Positions 22,347-29,871 of a stretch of DNA of 31,119 nucleotides are shown here, piece after piece (position 1 is the first letter of the stretch; each line of letters starts with the position of its first letter). Where the stretch lies: NCBI GenBank assembly GCA_937877685.1, contig CALFGU010000224.1, forward strand, positions 1 to 31,119, read 5' to 3'. Source of the DNA: an uncultured Prevotella sp. (GTDB lineage Bacteria > Bacteroidota > Bacteroidia > Bacteroidales > Bacteroidaceae). The notes beneath the pieces were generated by a model. The model saw nothing but the letters and a program-made list of their open reading frames with translations, was not told the DNA's origin and did not search any database. A program made the translations under genes and the position numbers.

Positions 22347-25193
22347 TTATTTTATTTGTGAGGTTTTGTAGCGCTCCAAAGCCTGCTTCAGGAACTGGGC
22401 AGTGTAACCTACGCCCTTCTTCACAACTTCTTCGGGGGTGCCACAGGCAATGAGTTGACCGCCTCCGCGACCGCCTTCGGGCCCCATGTCTATAATGTAG
22501 TCGGCTGCGCGGATGACGTCGAGGTTGTGCTCAATGACGATGACCGTATTGCCTTTTTCTACCAAACGATTGAGTACGCCGAGCAACACGCGGATATCTT
22601 CGAAGTGGAGACCCGTAGTGGGTTCGTCGAGAATGTATATCGTTTGCCCCGTGTCGCGTTTGGAGAGTTCCGTAGCGAGTTTCACGCGCTGACTTTCCCC
22701 ACCCGAGAGTGTGGTTGAGGCTTGTCCGAGTTTGATATACCCAAGTCCGACGTCCTGCAAGGTTTTAATTTTGTGCAGAATGTGTGGTACATTTTCAAAG
22801 AACTCAACCGCTTGGTTGATGGTCATATCCAAGACATCGCTGATACTCTTACCCTTGAAGCGCACTTCGAGTGTCTCGCGATTGTAACGCTTGCCGTGAC
22901 ATGCTTCACAGGGTACGTAAACATCGGGCAAGAAATTCATCTCAATCGTCTTGAACCCGTTGCCCTTACATGTTTCACAGCGCCCACCCTTTACGTTAAA
23001 GGAGAAGCGACCAGGCTTGTAGGCACGCATCTTTGCCTCGGGGAGTTCCACGAACAAGGTGCGGATGTCAGAGAATACGCCCGTGTAGGTGGCAGGATTT
23101 GAACGCGGCGTGCGACCAATAGGACTTTGGTCCACGGCAACCACCTTGTCTATCAGTTCTAAGCCTTCAATGCTGTCATACGCCAAAGGTTCTCGCAAGG
23201 AACGGTAGAAATGTTGCGAGAGTATGGGTTGGAGCGTGTCGTTAATGAGTGTGGATTTTCCAGAACCCGAAACACCCGTCACGCATAGTAATGTACCCAA
23301 GGGGAAGTCAACATCCACGCCCTTCAGGTTATTTCCGCGACAGCCTTTAAGTCGCAAGAATTTTCCATTTCCTGGGCGACGCACTTTTGGAACTTCAATA
23401 GCGAGTTCTCCGTTTAAGTAACCCGCCGTTAAGGTATGCGTGCGGAGCATTTCTTCGGGGGTACCTTGAAATACTACTTCTCCGCCCAAGCGTCCTGCTC
23501 TCGGACCCATGTCGATAACGTAATCCGACGCGCGCATCATATCTTCGTCGTGTTCTACAACTACCACCGTGTTGCCCGTGTCGCGCAGACTTTTCAGCGA
23601 GTCAATTAAGCGCACGTTGTCTCTCTGATGCAATCCGATGGAAGGTTCATCCAGGATGTAGAGCACGTTGACGAGTTGCGAACCAATCTGAGTGGCGAGG
23701 CGAATACGCTGACTTTCGCCGCCCGACAAGGTCATTGTGGAGCGCGATAAGGAAAGGTAATTCAACCCTACGTCAAGTAGGAACTTCAAACGCGTGCGCA
23801 ATTCCTTCAATATCTCCGTAGCAATCGCCTTGCTCTTAGTGTCGAGTTGGTCTTCTACACCTTCCAAGAATTCATAGAGCTCCTGAATGTCCATCGAAGC
23901 GAGTTCGTAGATGTTCTTTCCCGCAAAGCGGTAAGAAAGTGCCTCAGCGTTGAGGCGTGCTCCGTGACATTGCGGACACTCTGCCGTAGTCGAGAACTGG
24001 TCTGCCCACTTCTGCGCCGCCGCCGTCATTTCGCTATCCGCCATCTGCTGGATGTACTTCACGAGTCCGTTAAACTCCACGTAGTAATCATCACTCGTCT
24101 TCGCAATACTTGCAGGGATGCGCAAACGATCCGGACTGCCGTTCAAGATTTCGTCAATCGCCTCCTCGGGCAACTCCTCAACGGGAGTCGTTAAGGTGGC
24201 GCCGTGCTTAATCAGCACTGCTTCCACCTCCCAAAAGATAAGCGCGTTGCGATATTTGCCTAAGGGCGCAAGGGCTCCCTCACGGATGGATTGAGAAGGG
24301 TTGGGGCACACCTTTTCAAAGTCAATGACGTTGACATAACCGAGTCCGTTACACTTCGGGCAGGCACCGCTCGTAGAGTTAAACGAGAAGTTGTGCGGCG
24401 CTGGCTCACGATACGCCAAACCTGTCGTGGGGCACATCAATTGTTTGCTTAAGTAGCGCGCCTTTCCCGCTTCGTCGCTCATGTCGAGCACCATCATGAG
24501 GCCATCTCCCTGTTCAAGAGTGTGGTGTACGCTTTTCTTCAAGCGCTCTTCGTCTTTGTCGCGCACAAGTAGGCGATCGACAACAACCTCTACGTCATGA
24601 TTTTTATAGCGGTCGAGTTTCATGCCCTGAACTACCTCACGCAGTTCACCATCTACGCGAACATGCAGGAAACCCTTCTTGCGGATGCTTTCAAACAACT
24701 CCTTGTAATGCCCCTTACGGTTGCGCACAAGCGGCGCAAGCAGATAGATTTTGCGCTCAGCATATTCCTCAAGGATGAGTCGGAGAATGCGCTCCTCGGT
24801 GTACTTCACCATGCGCTCCCCCGTTAAGTAAGAATACGCCTCTCCCGCACGGGCAAAGAGCAGACGGAGGAAGTCGTAAATCTCCGTCACAGTGCCCACC
24901 GTAGAGCGCGGATTCTTGTTCGTAGTCTTCTGTTCGATGCTAATCACTGGACTTAAGCCCGTAATCTTATCCACATCGGGGCGCTCAAGGTTGTCCAGGA
25001 AATTGCGCGCATAGGCAGAAAACGTCTCAATATACCGACGCTGACCCTCAGCATAGAGAGTGTCAAATGCCAACGAACTCTTGCCGCTACCACTTAAACC
25101 CGTGATAACGGTAAGACTATTGCGCGGAATTTCAACGTCCACATTTTTCAAATTATGAACGCGCGCGCCATAGATATGTATCTTATCCTTCAT
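22347..25193 (-). CDS. uvrA: excinuclease ABC subunit UvrA
   Basis: UvrA is the damage-sensing ATPase dimer that loads UvrB in nucleotide excision repair. The 948-residue protein has two ABC modules. Walker A sites are GLSGSGKSS (32-40) and GVSGSGKST in the second half. ABC signatures LSGGESQRIRLATQIG and LSGGESQRVKLATEL are both present, as are Walker B motifs YILDEPSIGLHQRD and YILDEPTTGLHFED. Zinc modules CPKCNGLGY, CPQCHGARL and CETCKGNGF...CEACHGKRY are all there. Length and motif set are normal for UvrA1. A -7 promoter element lies about 24 bp before its ATG. Its partner uvrC is in the same window. Confidence 0.97.
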   Translation of the reverse strand: MKDKIHIYGARVHNLKNVDVEIPRNSLTVITGLSGSGKSSLAFDTLYAEGQRRYIETFSAYARNFLDNLERPDVDKITGLSPVISIEQKTTNKNPRSTVGTVTEIYDFLRLLFARAGEAYSYLTGERMVKYTEERILRLILEEYAERKIYLLAPLVRNRKGHYKELFESIRKKGFLHVRVDGELREVVQGMKLDRYKNHDVEVVVDRLLVRDKDEERLKKSVHHTLEQGDGLMMVLDMSDEAGKARYLSKQLMCPTTGLAYREPAPHNFSFNSTSGACPKCNGLGYVNVIDFEKVCPNPSQSIREGALAPLGKYRNALIFWEVEAVLIKHGATLTTPVEELPEEAIDEILNGSPDRLRIPASIAKTSDDYYVEFNGLVKYIQQMADSEMTAAAQKWADQFSTTAECPQCHGARLNAEALSYRFAGKNIYELASMDIQELYEFLEGVEDQLDTKSKAIATEILKELRTRLKFLLDVGLNYLSLSRSTMTLSGGESQRIRLATQIGSQLVNVLYILDEPSIGLHQRDNVRLIDSLKSLRDTGNTVVVVEHDEDMMRASDYVIDMGPRAGRLGGEVVFQGTPEEMLRTHTLTAGYLNGELAIEVPKVRRPGNGKFLRLKGCRGNNLKGVDVDFPLGTLLCVTGVSGSGKSTLINDTLQPILSQHFYRSLREPLAYDSIEGLELIDKVVAVDQSPIGRTPRSNPATYTGVFSDIRTLFVELPEAKMRAYKPGRFSFNVKGGRCETCKGNGFKTIEMNFLPDVYVPCEACHGKRYNRETLEVRFKGKSISDVLDMTINQAVEFFENVPHILHKIKTLQDVGLGYIKLGQASTTLSGGESQRVKLATELSKRDTGQTIYILDEPTTGLHFEDIRVLLGVLNRLVEKGNTVIVIEHNLDVIRAADYIIDMGPEGGRGGGQLIACGTPEEVVKKGVGYTAQFLKQALERYKTSQIK

Positions 25194-25216
25194 CTATGCA
25201 TTGACATTTCAACTTG

Positions 25217-25224
25217 CAAAGGTA
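25217..25224 (-). promoter_or_regulatory. putative promoter (-7 element) of uvrA
   Basis: Minus strand TACCTTTG, with predicted start about 18 nt before the ATG at 25193. The -33 TTTG is not apparent. No LexA-type box was recognised. Confidence 0.5.
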
Positions 25225-25300
25225 ACATTTTTTATTTAAATATTGAGGAGGATGAAAGAGAAAGGAGATAATATAAGAGGTCGGCATAGTACATTCGTGT

Positions 25301-25488
25301 CATACCCCCTCCCCTCCTACGGAGGTACTCCCCCTATCTTAAGGGGAGAGCACCATGCGGACAGCATTCAACATGGTATGTCAGTCAAATAAGTATCTGG
25401 GCTATTCAGTTGAGTTTTTAGCGGAAGTATCTAACTCTTCTCTCCCCTTAAGATAGGGGGAGTACCGCGTAAGCGGGGAGGGGGTATG
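25301..25488. repeat. 188-bp inverted-repeat (MITE-like or structured intergenic) element
   Basis: Left arm 25301-25350 (CATACCCCCTCCCC ... CTTAAGGGGAGAG) and right arm 25440-25488 are near-perfect inverted repeats of about 50 bp around a 90-bp centre. They differ only at an internal patch, which is itself a mini-hairpin in each arm: CTCC-TAC-GGAG on the left and CCGC-GTAA-GCGG on the right. No protein is encoded and no target-site duplication is visible at the ends. Candidates are a non-autonomous mobile element or a structured 3' element of the upstream beta-barrel gene. Confidence 0.75.
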
Positions 25489-25533
25489 AAAGTTGTTTTG
25501 TGACTGCTCCCTATGTTATCTCTTTTTCAAAAT

Positions 25534-26199
25534 CTATTTACCTCTGAACATATAGCTAAAGCTCAGCAACGCCGAAACAGGCTTACGGTTGCCTATAACC
25601 TTGGTGAAGGCGTAATTGAAATCGACTCCAGCGGTAATGCCATTGCTAAACTGATAGCCCGCTCCCAGTTGCACTCCCGCTTCAAAGCGTTTGGCATCGC
25701 CATCTTTTAATGGGTCGTAGTCATAATAGAATCGCTCTGCCCCTTGTCGGTCGGTGTCGCCCTTAACCTTCGTTTTGCCCGAAATGCCATAGGCGAGGTA
25801 GGGACCCGCTGAGAAAACTACGTACTGACGTTCCTTGGTGCGGAGATAATAATTGAACAAAAGGGGCATTTCTACGTGATAGGTCACCGTCTCCGTATTC
25901 TTCACGCCCGTGAGTGGCGCTCCCGTTTCGGGATTCGTCATAATGTTGCCCTCATTATCCTTTTTATACACGGTTTCATCGGGGTTTTCCCACCCCTTTA
26001 TGGCAAAAACAAGCGCAGGAGAAAATGTCCAATGTTGGTCAAACTCCAATTCATAACCAGCTCCCAATCGCCATGCAGGAACTGCACTTGACTGGCTGTC
26101 TAACTTAGACAAACCTCCACCAGCCTTAAGTTGAATGTGTTGTGCTTGAGAGGTCATACAAACACACATAAGGAAAAGAAATATATTGCGTTTCATCAT
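25534..26199 (-). CDS. outer-membrane beta-barrel protein (porin-like, PorT/OMP_b-brl type)
   Basis: 221-residue protein with a signal peptide (MMKRNIFLFLMCVCMTSQAQ, cut before HIQLKAGGGL). Alternating amphipathic strands are typical of small 8-stranded Bacteroidetes barrels (outer membrane beta-barrel domain): WRLGAGYELEF, WTFSPALVFAI, YHVEMPLLFNYYL, QYVVFSAGPYLAYGISGKTK, FEAGVQLGAGYQF and a terminal SALLSFSYMFRGK. Function of this group is unknown. It starts 17 bp after ung on the same strand, so it may be co-transcribed with ung. The second Met (26196) is an equally good start. Confidence 0.8.
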   Translation of the reverse strand: MMKRNIFLFLMCVCMTSQAQHIQLKAGGGLSKLDSQSSAVPAWRLGAGYELEFDQHWTFSPALVFAIKGWENPDETVYKKDNEGNIMTNPETGAPLTGVKNTETVTYHVEMPLLFNYYLRTKERQYVVFSAGPYLAYGISGKTKVKGDTDRQGAERFYYDYDPLKDGDAKRFEAGVQLGAGYQFSNGITAGVDFNYAFTKVIGNRKPVSALLSFSYMFRGK

Positions 26200-26216
26200 C
26201 GTAAATCAAATACTAT

Positions 26217-26879
26217 TTAAAAAACAATTTCGCCCTTTCCCCAGTTGCGCAAGTAATCGTTGGTGAGGGTAAAGTGATGATTGCCGAAAAATCCGCGGTA
26301 GGCGGAGAGGGGAGAGGGATGGGCGGATTGGAGCACGAGATGGCGCGAACGGTCGATGAAAGCGCCTTTTTTCTGAGCGAAACTCCCCCAAAGGATGAAG
26401 ACAAGGTGTTCCTTTTCTTCGGCAAGATGGCGGATGACGGCGTCGGTAAATTGCTCCCAACCCTTGCCTTGATGAGACCCTGCCTGATGGGCGCGCACGG
26501 TTAAGGTGGCGTTGAGCAATAGTACCCCTTGCTCTGCCCAGCGTCTGAGACTTCCCGACACGGGGACGGGAGTGCCGAGGTCGGCTTTCACCTCTTGAAA
26601 AATATTGCGCAACGAGGGCGGATGTGCCACTCCCTCAGCCACGGAAAAACACAAACCTTCCGCCTGACCAGGTTCGTGATAAGGGTCCTGACCTAAGATA
26701 ACGACTTTCACGTCATCAAAAGGGCAGAGGTCAAAAGCCTTAAAAATGTCGCGCCCAGGCGGATAACAGGTGCCCGAAGCATATTCCGAGCGCACAAATT
26801 CCACAAGGTTGGAGAAGTATGGGGCAGCAAACTCACGCTGTAAGCGAGCCGCCCAAGAAGGTTCGATATTCACTTGCAT
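26217..26879 (-). CDS. ung: uracil-DNA glycosylase
   Basis: UNG removes uracil from DNA to begin base-excision repair. The 220-residue protein has the full family 1 motif set: GQDPYHEPGQAEGLCFSV (residues 63-80, catalytic Asp65), LLLNATLTVR (Asn123 recognising uracil, with an A for the usual T/S), and HPSPLSAYRGFFGNHHF (His187, minor-groove loop). The N-terminus MQVNIEPSWAARL aligns with other UNGs, so the start is reliable. A TATCTTTG promoter element is located so close that the transcript may begin at the start codon. It is followed after 17 bp by a beta-barrel protein gene. Confidence 0.97.
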   Translation of the reverse strand: MQVNIEPSWAARLQREFAAPYFSNLVEFVRSEYASGTCYPPGRDIFKAFDLCPFDDVKVVILGQDPYHEPGQAEGLCFSVAEGVAHPPSLRNIFQEVKADLGTPVPVSGSLRRWAEQGVLLLNATLTVRAHQAGSHQGKGWEQFTDAVIRHLAEEKEHLVFILWGSFAQKKGAFIDRSRHLVLQSAHPSPLSAYRGFFGNHHFTLTNDYLRNWGKGEIVF

Positions 26880-26883
26880 GTTG

Positions 26884-26891
26884 CAAAGATA
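26884..26891 (-). promoter_or_regulatory. putative promoter (-7 element) of ung
   Basis: Minus strand TATCTTTG, ending only 4 nt before the ung start codon. If this is the true -7 element, transcription would begin at or within a base or two of the ATG (leaderless mRNA). Confidence 0.45.
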
Positions 26892-26981
26892 CGCATTTCA
26901 AAGCGAATATAAATAGCAACGAAAAGGCATAATTCTCCGCCCAACACCCACCTGCAAAAAATAAGTTCAGTTTTCGTAAAA

Positions 26982-27019
26982 ACAAAGTTATTTATTGTGC
27001 GTCGGATAAGTAACTTTGT
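26982..27019. repeat. hairpin with GCGTC loop, second family member
   Basis: ACAAAGTTA (26982-26990) and TAACTTTGT (27011-27019) are perfect complements. As RNA the stem extends six more pairs (with G-U wobbles at its ends), leaving the 8-nt loop GTGCGTCG. The core matches the 15262-15319 hairpin across about 35 columns, including the GCGTC loop and ATAAGTAA. It lies between divergent genes, where a terminator is not expected. Confidence 0.6.
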
Positions 27020-27168
27020 GCGCGGTATATCTCATATTGTTTTTGCTTTTTCAGATGCCCTGTTTTACAGGTCATAGAAAAGCAGGCAAATGAGGCAATT
27101 AGCACCTCTCAAAAAGGTGTGGGACGTAGCAGATATAGATATGCGATTATACATTTATGCAAAAAATT

Positions 27169-27195
27169 TGTGAATATACAGAAAAATTATTCACA
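27169..27195. promoter_or_regulatory. candidate ArgR operator dyad
   Basis: Perfect 8-bp inverted repeat TGTGAATA (27169-27176) / TATTCACA (27188-27195) with an 11-nt AT-rich spacer. It sits immediately upstream of the argR promoter. TGAAT...ATTCA resembles the general ARG-box half-site of other bacteria (TnTGAATwwwwATTCAnw), though the spacer here is longer. Confidence 0.45.
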
Positions 27196-27201
27196 TAAGT
27201 A

Positions 27202-27232
27202 TTGTGCACTTAAAAACAAGAATGTAAATTTG
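27202..27232 (+). promoter_or_regulatory. promoter of the arginine cluster
   Basis: TTG (27202-27204), a 20-bp gap and TAAATTTG (27225-27232) give a near-consensus two-part Bacteroidetes promoter, about 24 nt from the predicted start to the argR ATG at 27261. Confidence 0.55.
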
Positions 27233-27260
27233 CGCCTGCTTCACAAATTCTAATTAGACT

Positions 27261-27734
27261 ATGAAAGGAAAGAACGACAGACTGGCGGTGTTGCGCATGA
27301 TTTTGAGCAACTGCGAGGTGAGTTCGCAAGAGAATATCATTCGCGAGTTGACGCGCGAGGGCCACACCGTGACTCAGGCAACGCTTTCTCGAGATTTGCG
27401 AGAACTGAATGCCGTGAAGATGATGGGGCCTAACGGATATACTTACGTGCTTCCCGATAATCCCAACTACCGTCGCACTATCAAACCCTCAACTTACAGC
27501 GAGTATCGCCACACAGCGGGTTATATCGGCATAGAATTCTCTGGCAACCTCGCCGTAATCCGTACGAAACCCGGACATGCGGGAGTGGTCTCATCAGAAA
27601 TCGATAATTGCGACCTCAGTGCGATATGTGGCACCGTGGCTGGCGATGACACGATTATCGTAGTCATACGCGAAGGTTTCAGTCGCGAAGATGTGCTTAC
27701 GCAACTCTCACGTTGTGTGCCCTGCAACAGATAG
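27261..27734 (+). CDS. argR: arginine repressor
   Basis: ArgR is a hexameric regulator that binds operators when arginine is present. The 157-residue protein has the N-terminal winged helix-turn-helix with SSQENIIRELTREGHTVTQATLSRDLRELNAVK (about residues 21-53). The C-terminal oligomerisation/arginine-binding domain has the characteristic CGTVAGDDTIIVVIREG (about 128-144). Length is normal. It heads a run of arginine biosynthesis genes and has a dyad upstream, so autoregulation is likely. The gap to the next gene is 42 bp. Confidence 0.95.
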   Translation: MKGKNDRLAVLRMILSNCEVSSQENIIRELTREGHTVTQATLSRDLRELNAVKMMGPNGYTYVLPDNPNYRRTIKPSTYSEYRHTAGYIGIEFSGNLAVIRTKPGHAGVVSSEIDNCDLSAICGTVAGDDTIIVVIREGFSREDVLTQLSRCVPCNR

Positions 27735-27776
27735 TAGATTAACAATCAGAAAATAAACTCAAAAACTAAATACGTT

Positions 27777-28412
27777 ATGGAAGAATATAACGATGGCATT
27801 CAAGTGATTGTCGCAGACGCGAGTCACGAAAAATATGTTGACACCATATTACACACTATTACCGAATCGGCAAAGGTGCGCGGTTCGGGCATTGCCTCTC
27901 GTACACACGAGTATGTCGCAACGAAGATGCGCGAACGTAAGGCTGTTATCGCTCTTGCAGGAGATGAATTTGCGGGTTTCTGCTATATCGAAAGTTGGGA
28001 GAATAAGCATTACGTGGCAAACTCAGGTTTGATTGTCGTTCCCAAGTTCCGTGGTCACCATCTCGCTACGCGCATCAAGCGCCTCGCATTCAGTTTGAGT
28101 CGTGTGCGTTGGCCGCAAGCCAAAATCTTTGGTTTGACCAGCAGTGGGGCAGTTATGCGTATCAACACGAGTCTGGGTTACGTGCCTGTGCCTTTTGATG
28201 AGTTGACTCACGATGATGAGTACTGGAAAGGCTGTGGTACTCCCGAGGCACCCTGTTGTATTAACTGCGATGTCCTTGCGCGCACAGGCCGTAAGTATTG
28301 CGTCTGCACGGGTATGCTTTACGACCCCGCACGTCACCCTAACGACAAACTCCCCGTGGAAATTCCCCAGGACGTTCTCGACTTTATTAATGCGCATCCG
28401 GAACAGGCGTAG
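27777..28412 (+). CDS. GNAT acyltransferase of the arginine cluster (candidate N-acyl-glutamate synthase)
   Basis: 211-residue GNAT-fold acyltransferase. The acyl-CoA-binding region is GLIVVPKFRGHHLATRIKRLAFSLS (84-108), with VIALAGDEFAGFCYIESW before it and IFGLTSSGAVMRINTSLGYVPVPF after it. The C-terminal third carries six cysteines in 25 residues (153, 160, 161, 164, 175, 177), suggesting a metal site. Position between argR and argG suggests it supplies N-acylglutamate, the first intermediate. Bacteroidetes are known to use N-succinyl intermediates for arginine, so it could be an N-succinyl- rather than N-acetylglutamate synthase. The family is certain, the exact reaction inferred. Confidence 0.8.
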   Translation: MEEYNDGIQVIVADASHEKYVDTILHTITESAKVRGSGIASRTHEYVATKMRERKAVIALAGDEFAGFCYIESWENKHYVANSGLIVVPKFRGHHLATRIKRLAFSLSRVRWPQAKIFGLTSSGAVMRINTSLGYVPVPFDELTHDDEYWKGCGTPEAPCCINCDVLARTGRKYCVCTGMLYDPARHPNDKLPVEIPQDVLDFINAHPEQA

Positions 28413-28448
28413 CGCAATTTAGGACACATATATAAATAGTATAATTTT

Positions 28449-29645
28449 ATGGCAAAGAAAGTAGTAGTCGCTTTCAGCGGCGGTTTAGATACGTCTTATA
28501 CAGTGATGTATTTGGCAAAGGAAATGGGTTATGAAGTATATGCTGCGTGTGCAAACACAGGCGGTTTTAGTGCTGAGCAACTCAAGGCTAATGAAGAAAA
28601 TGCTTATAAGCTTGGTGCGAAGGAATATGTGACACTCGACGTTACGCAGGAGTATTATGACAAGAGCCTTCGCTATATGATTTATGGCAATGTGCTTCGC
28701 AACAACTGCTATCCCATTTCTGTTTCTTCCGAACGCATCTTTCAGGCGCTCGCCATTGCTCGTTACGCAAAAGAGATCGGCGCTGACGCTATCGCGCATG
28801 GCTCAACAGGTGCCGGCAATGACCAGATTCGCTTCGACATGACCTTCCTCGTGATGGCTCCCGGAGTTGAAATCATCACGCTTACTCGTGACAATACGCT
28901 TACACGCCAGGAAGAAGTGGATTACTTGAATAAAAATGGTTTTGCAGCCGACTTCACAAAGCTTAAGTATTCGTATAACGTGGGTATTTGGGGAACAAGT
29001 ATCTGTGGTGGTGAATTGCTCGACAGCAACCAAGGTCTACCCGAATCTGCTTACCTTAAGCACCCCACAAAGTCAGAACCCGAACTCCTCAAGATTGGCT
29101 TTGAGAAGGGCGAAATCGTAACAGTTAACGGCAAGCGTTATGAAGACAAGATTGCAGCTATTCAAGCCATCGAAGAAATAGGCGCAGCTTACGCTATTGG
29201 TCGTGACTGTCACGTGGGCGATACGATTATTGGCATCAAGGGCCGTGTTGGTTTCGAGGCAGCAGCACCTATGCTCATCATTGCGGCACACCGCTTCCTT
29301 GAAAAGTACACCCTTTCAAAGTGGCAGCAGTATTGGAAGGACCAAGTCTCTAACTGGTACGGCATGTTCCTTCACGAAAGTCAGTACCTCGAACCCGTTA
29401 TGCCCGATATGGAAGCCATGCTCCTCTCTTCGCAACGTAATGTGAACGGTGAGGTAACTCTTGAACTCCGTCCCTATACCTTCCAGACGGTAGGCGTAGA
29501 TTCTCCCGACGACTTGGTGAAGAATAAGTTTGGTGAGTATGGCGAAACGCAGAAGGGTTGGACTTCTGACGAGGCTAAGGGCTTCATTAAGGTGACAAGC
29601 ACACCCCTCCGCGCTTATTACTCCCTCCATGATGATAGAAATTAA
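28449..29645 (+). CDS. argG: argininosuccinate synthase
   Basis: ArgG joins citrulline and aspartate using ATP to form argininosuccinate. The 398-residue protein begins with the PP-loop VVVAFSGGLDTSYTVMYL (residues 4-21). It contains AHGSTGAGNDQIRFDMTF, which binds citrulline and aspartate, and further family blocks (EKGEIVTVNGKRYEDK and YAIGRDCHVGDTIIGIKGRVGFEAAAP). Length is normal. It lies 36 bp after the GNAT gene in the same direction, so it is probably the same operon. A repeat-filled 226-bp gap separates it from argC. Confidence 0.96.
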   Translation: MAKKVVVAFSGGLDTSYTVMYLAKEMGYEVYAACANTGGFSAEQLKANEENAYKLGAKEYVTLDVTQEYYDKSLRYMIYGNVLRNNCYPISVSSERIFQALAIARYAKEIGADAIAHGSTGAGNDQIRFDMTFLVMAPGVEIITLTRDNTLTRQEEVDYLNKNGFAADFTKLKYSYNVGIWGTSICGGELLDSNQGLPESAYLKHPTKSEPELLKIGFEKGEIVTVNGKRYEDKIAAIQAIEEIGAAYAIGRDCHVGDTIIGIKGRVGFEAAAPMLIIAAHRFLEKYTLSKWQQYWKDQVSNWYGMFLHESQYLEPVMPDMEAMLLSSQRNVNGEVTLELRPYTFQTVGVDSPDDLVKNKFGEYGETQKGWTSDEAKGFIKVTSTPLRAYYSLHDDRN

Positions 29646-29871
29646 TTGTTGAGGTTATAAGGTTTTAAGGTTGCTTCGCTTTTAAGTTTTAAGAACCACG
29701 CGGAGTTGTATTCCCAATGCGGTAGCTCCTTAAAACCTCAAAACCTTAGGATCTCTCAACCTTACAATTTAAGGTCGCTCCGCTTTTAGGTTTTAAGAAC
29801 CATGCGGAGTAGTATTTCCAATGCGGTAGCCCCTTAAAACCTTAAAACCTCAAAACCTTACAACCTCTAAA
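29646..29871. repeat. two AAAACCT-rich intergenic repeat copies between argG and argC
   Basis: Copy 1 (about 29651-29748) and copy 2 (about 29756-29867) share the order: TTTAAGGTYGCTYCGCTTTTA, then GGTTTTAAGAACCA, GCGGAGT, CCAATGCGGTAGC and CCTTAAAACCT with CAAAACCTTA. Copy 1 has perfectly complementary ends AGGTTTTAAGG (29660-29670) and CCTTAAAACCT (29728-29738), so each copy can form a hairpin. No gene is present. A third, shorter member follows argC. Confidence 0.75.

Larger units (their letters stand above)
25194..25533. other. intergenic region between the beta-barrel gene and uvrA
   Basis: No gene. It holds the 188-bp inverted-repeat element (25301-25488) and, next to uvrA, the uvrA promoter element (25217-25224). 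The rest shows no structure I can support. Confidence 0.55.
26880..27260. other. divergent intergenic region, ung / argR
   Basis: No gene. From left to right it contains the ung -7 element, the GCGTC-loop hairpin (26982-27019), about 145 bp of mostly AT-rich DNA, the candidate ArgR dyad (27169-27195) and the argR promoter (27202-27232). Confidence 0.5.

Noticed and set aside
25513..25710. Plus-strand open frame antisense to the beta-barrel gene
   Set aside because: The minus-strand frame has a signal peptide and barrel pattern; the plus-strand frame has no recognisable product.
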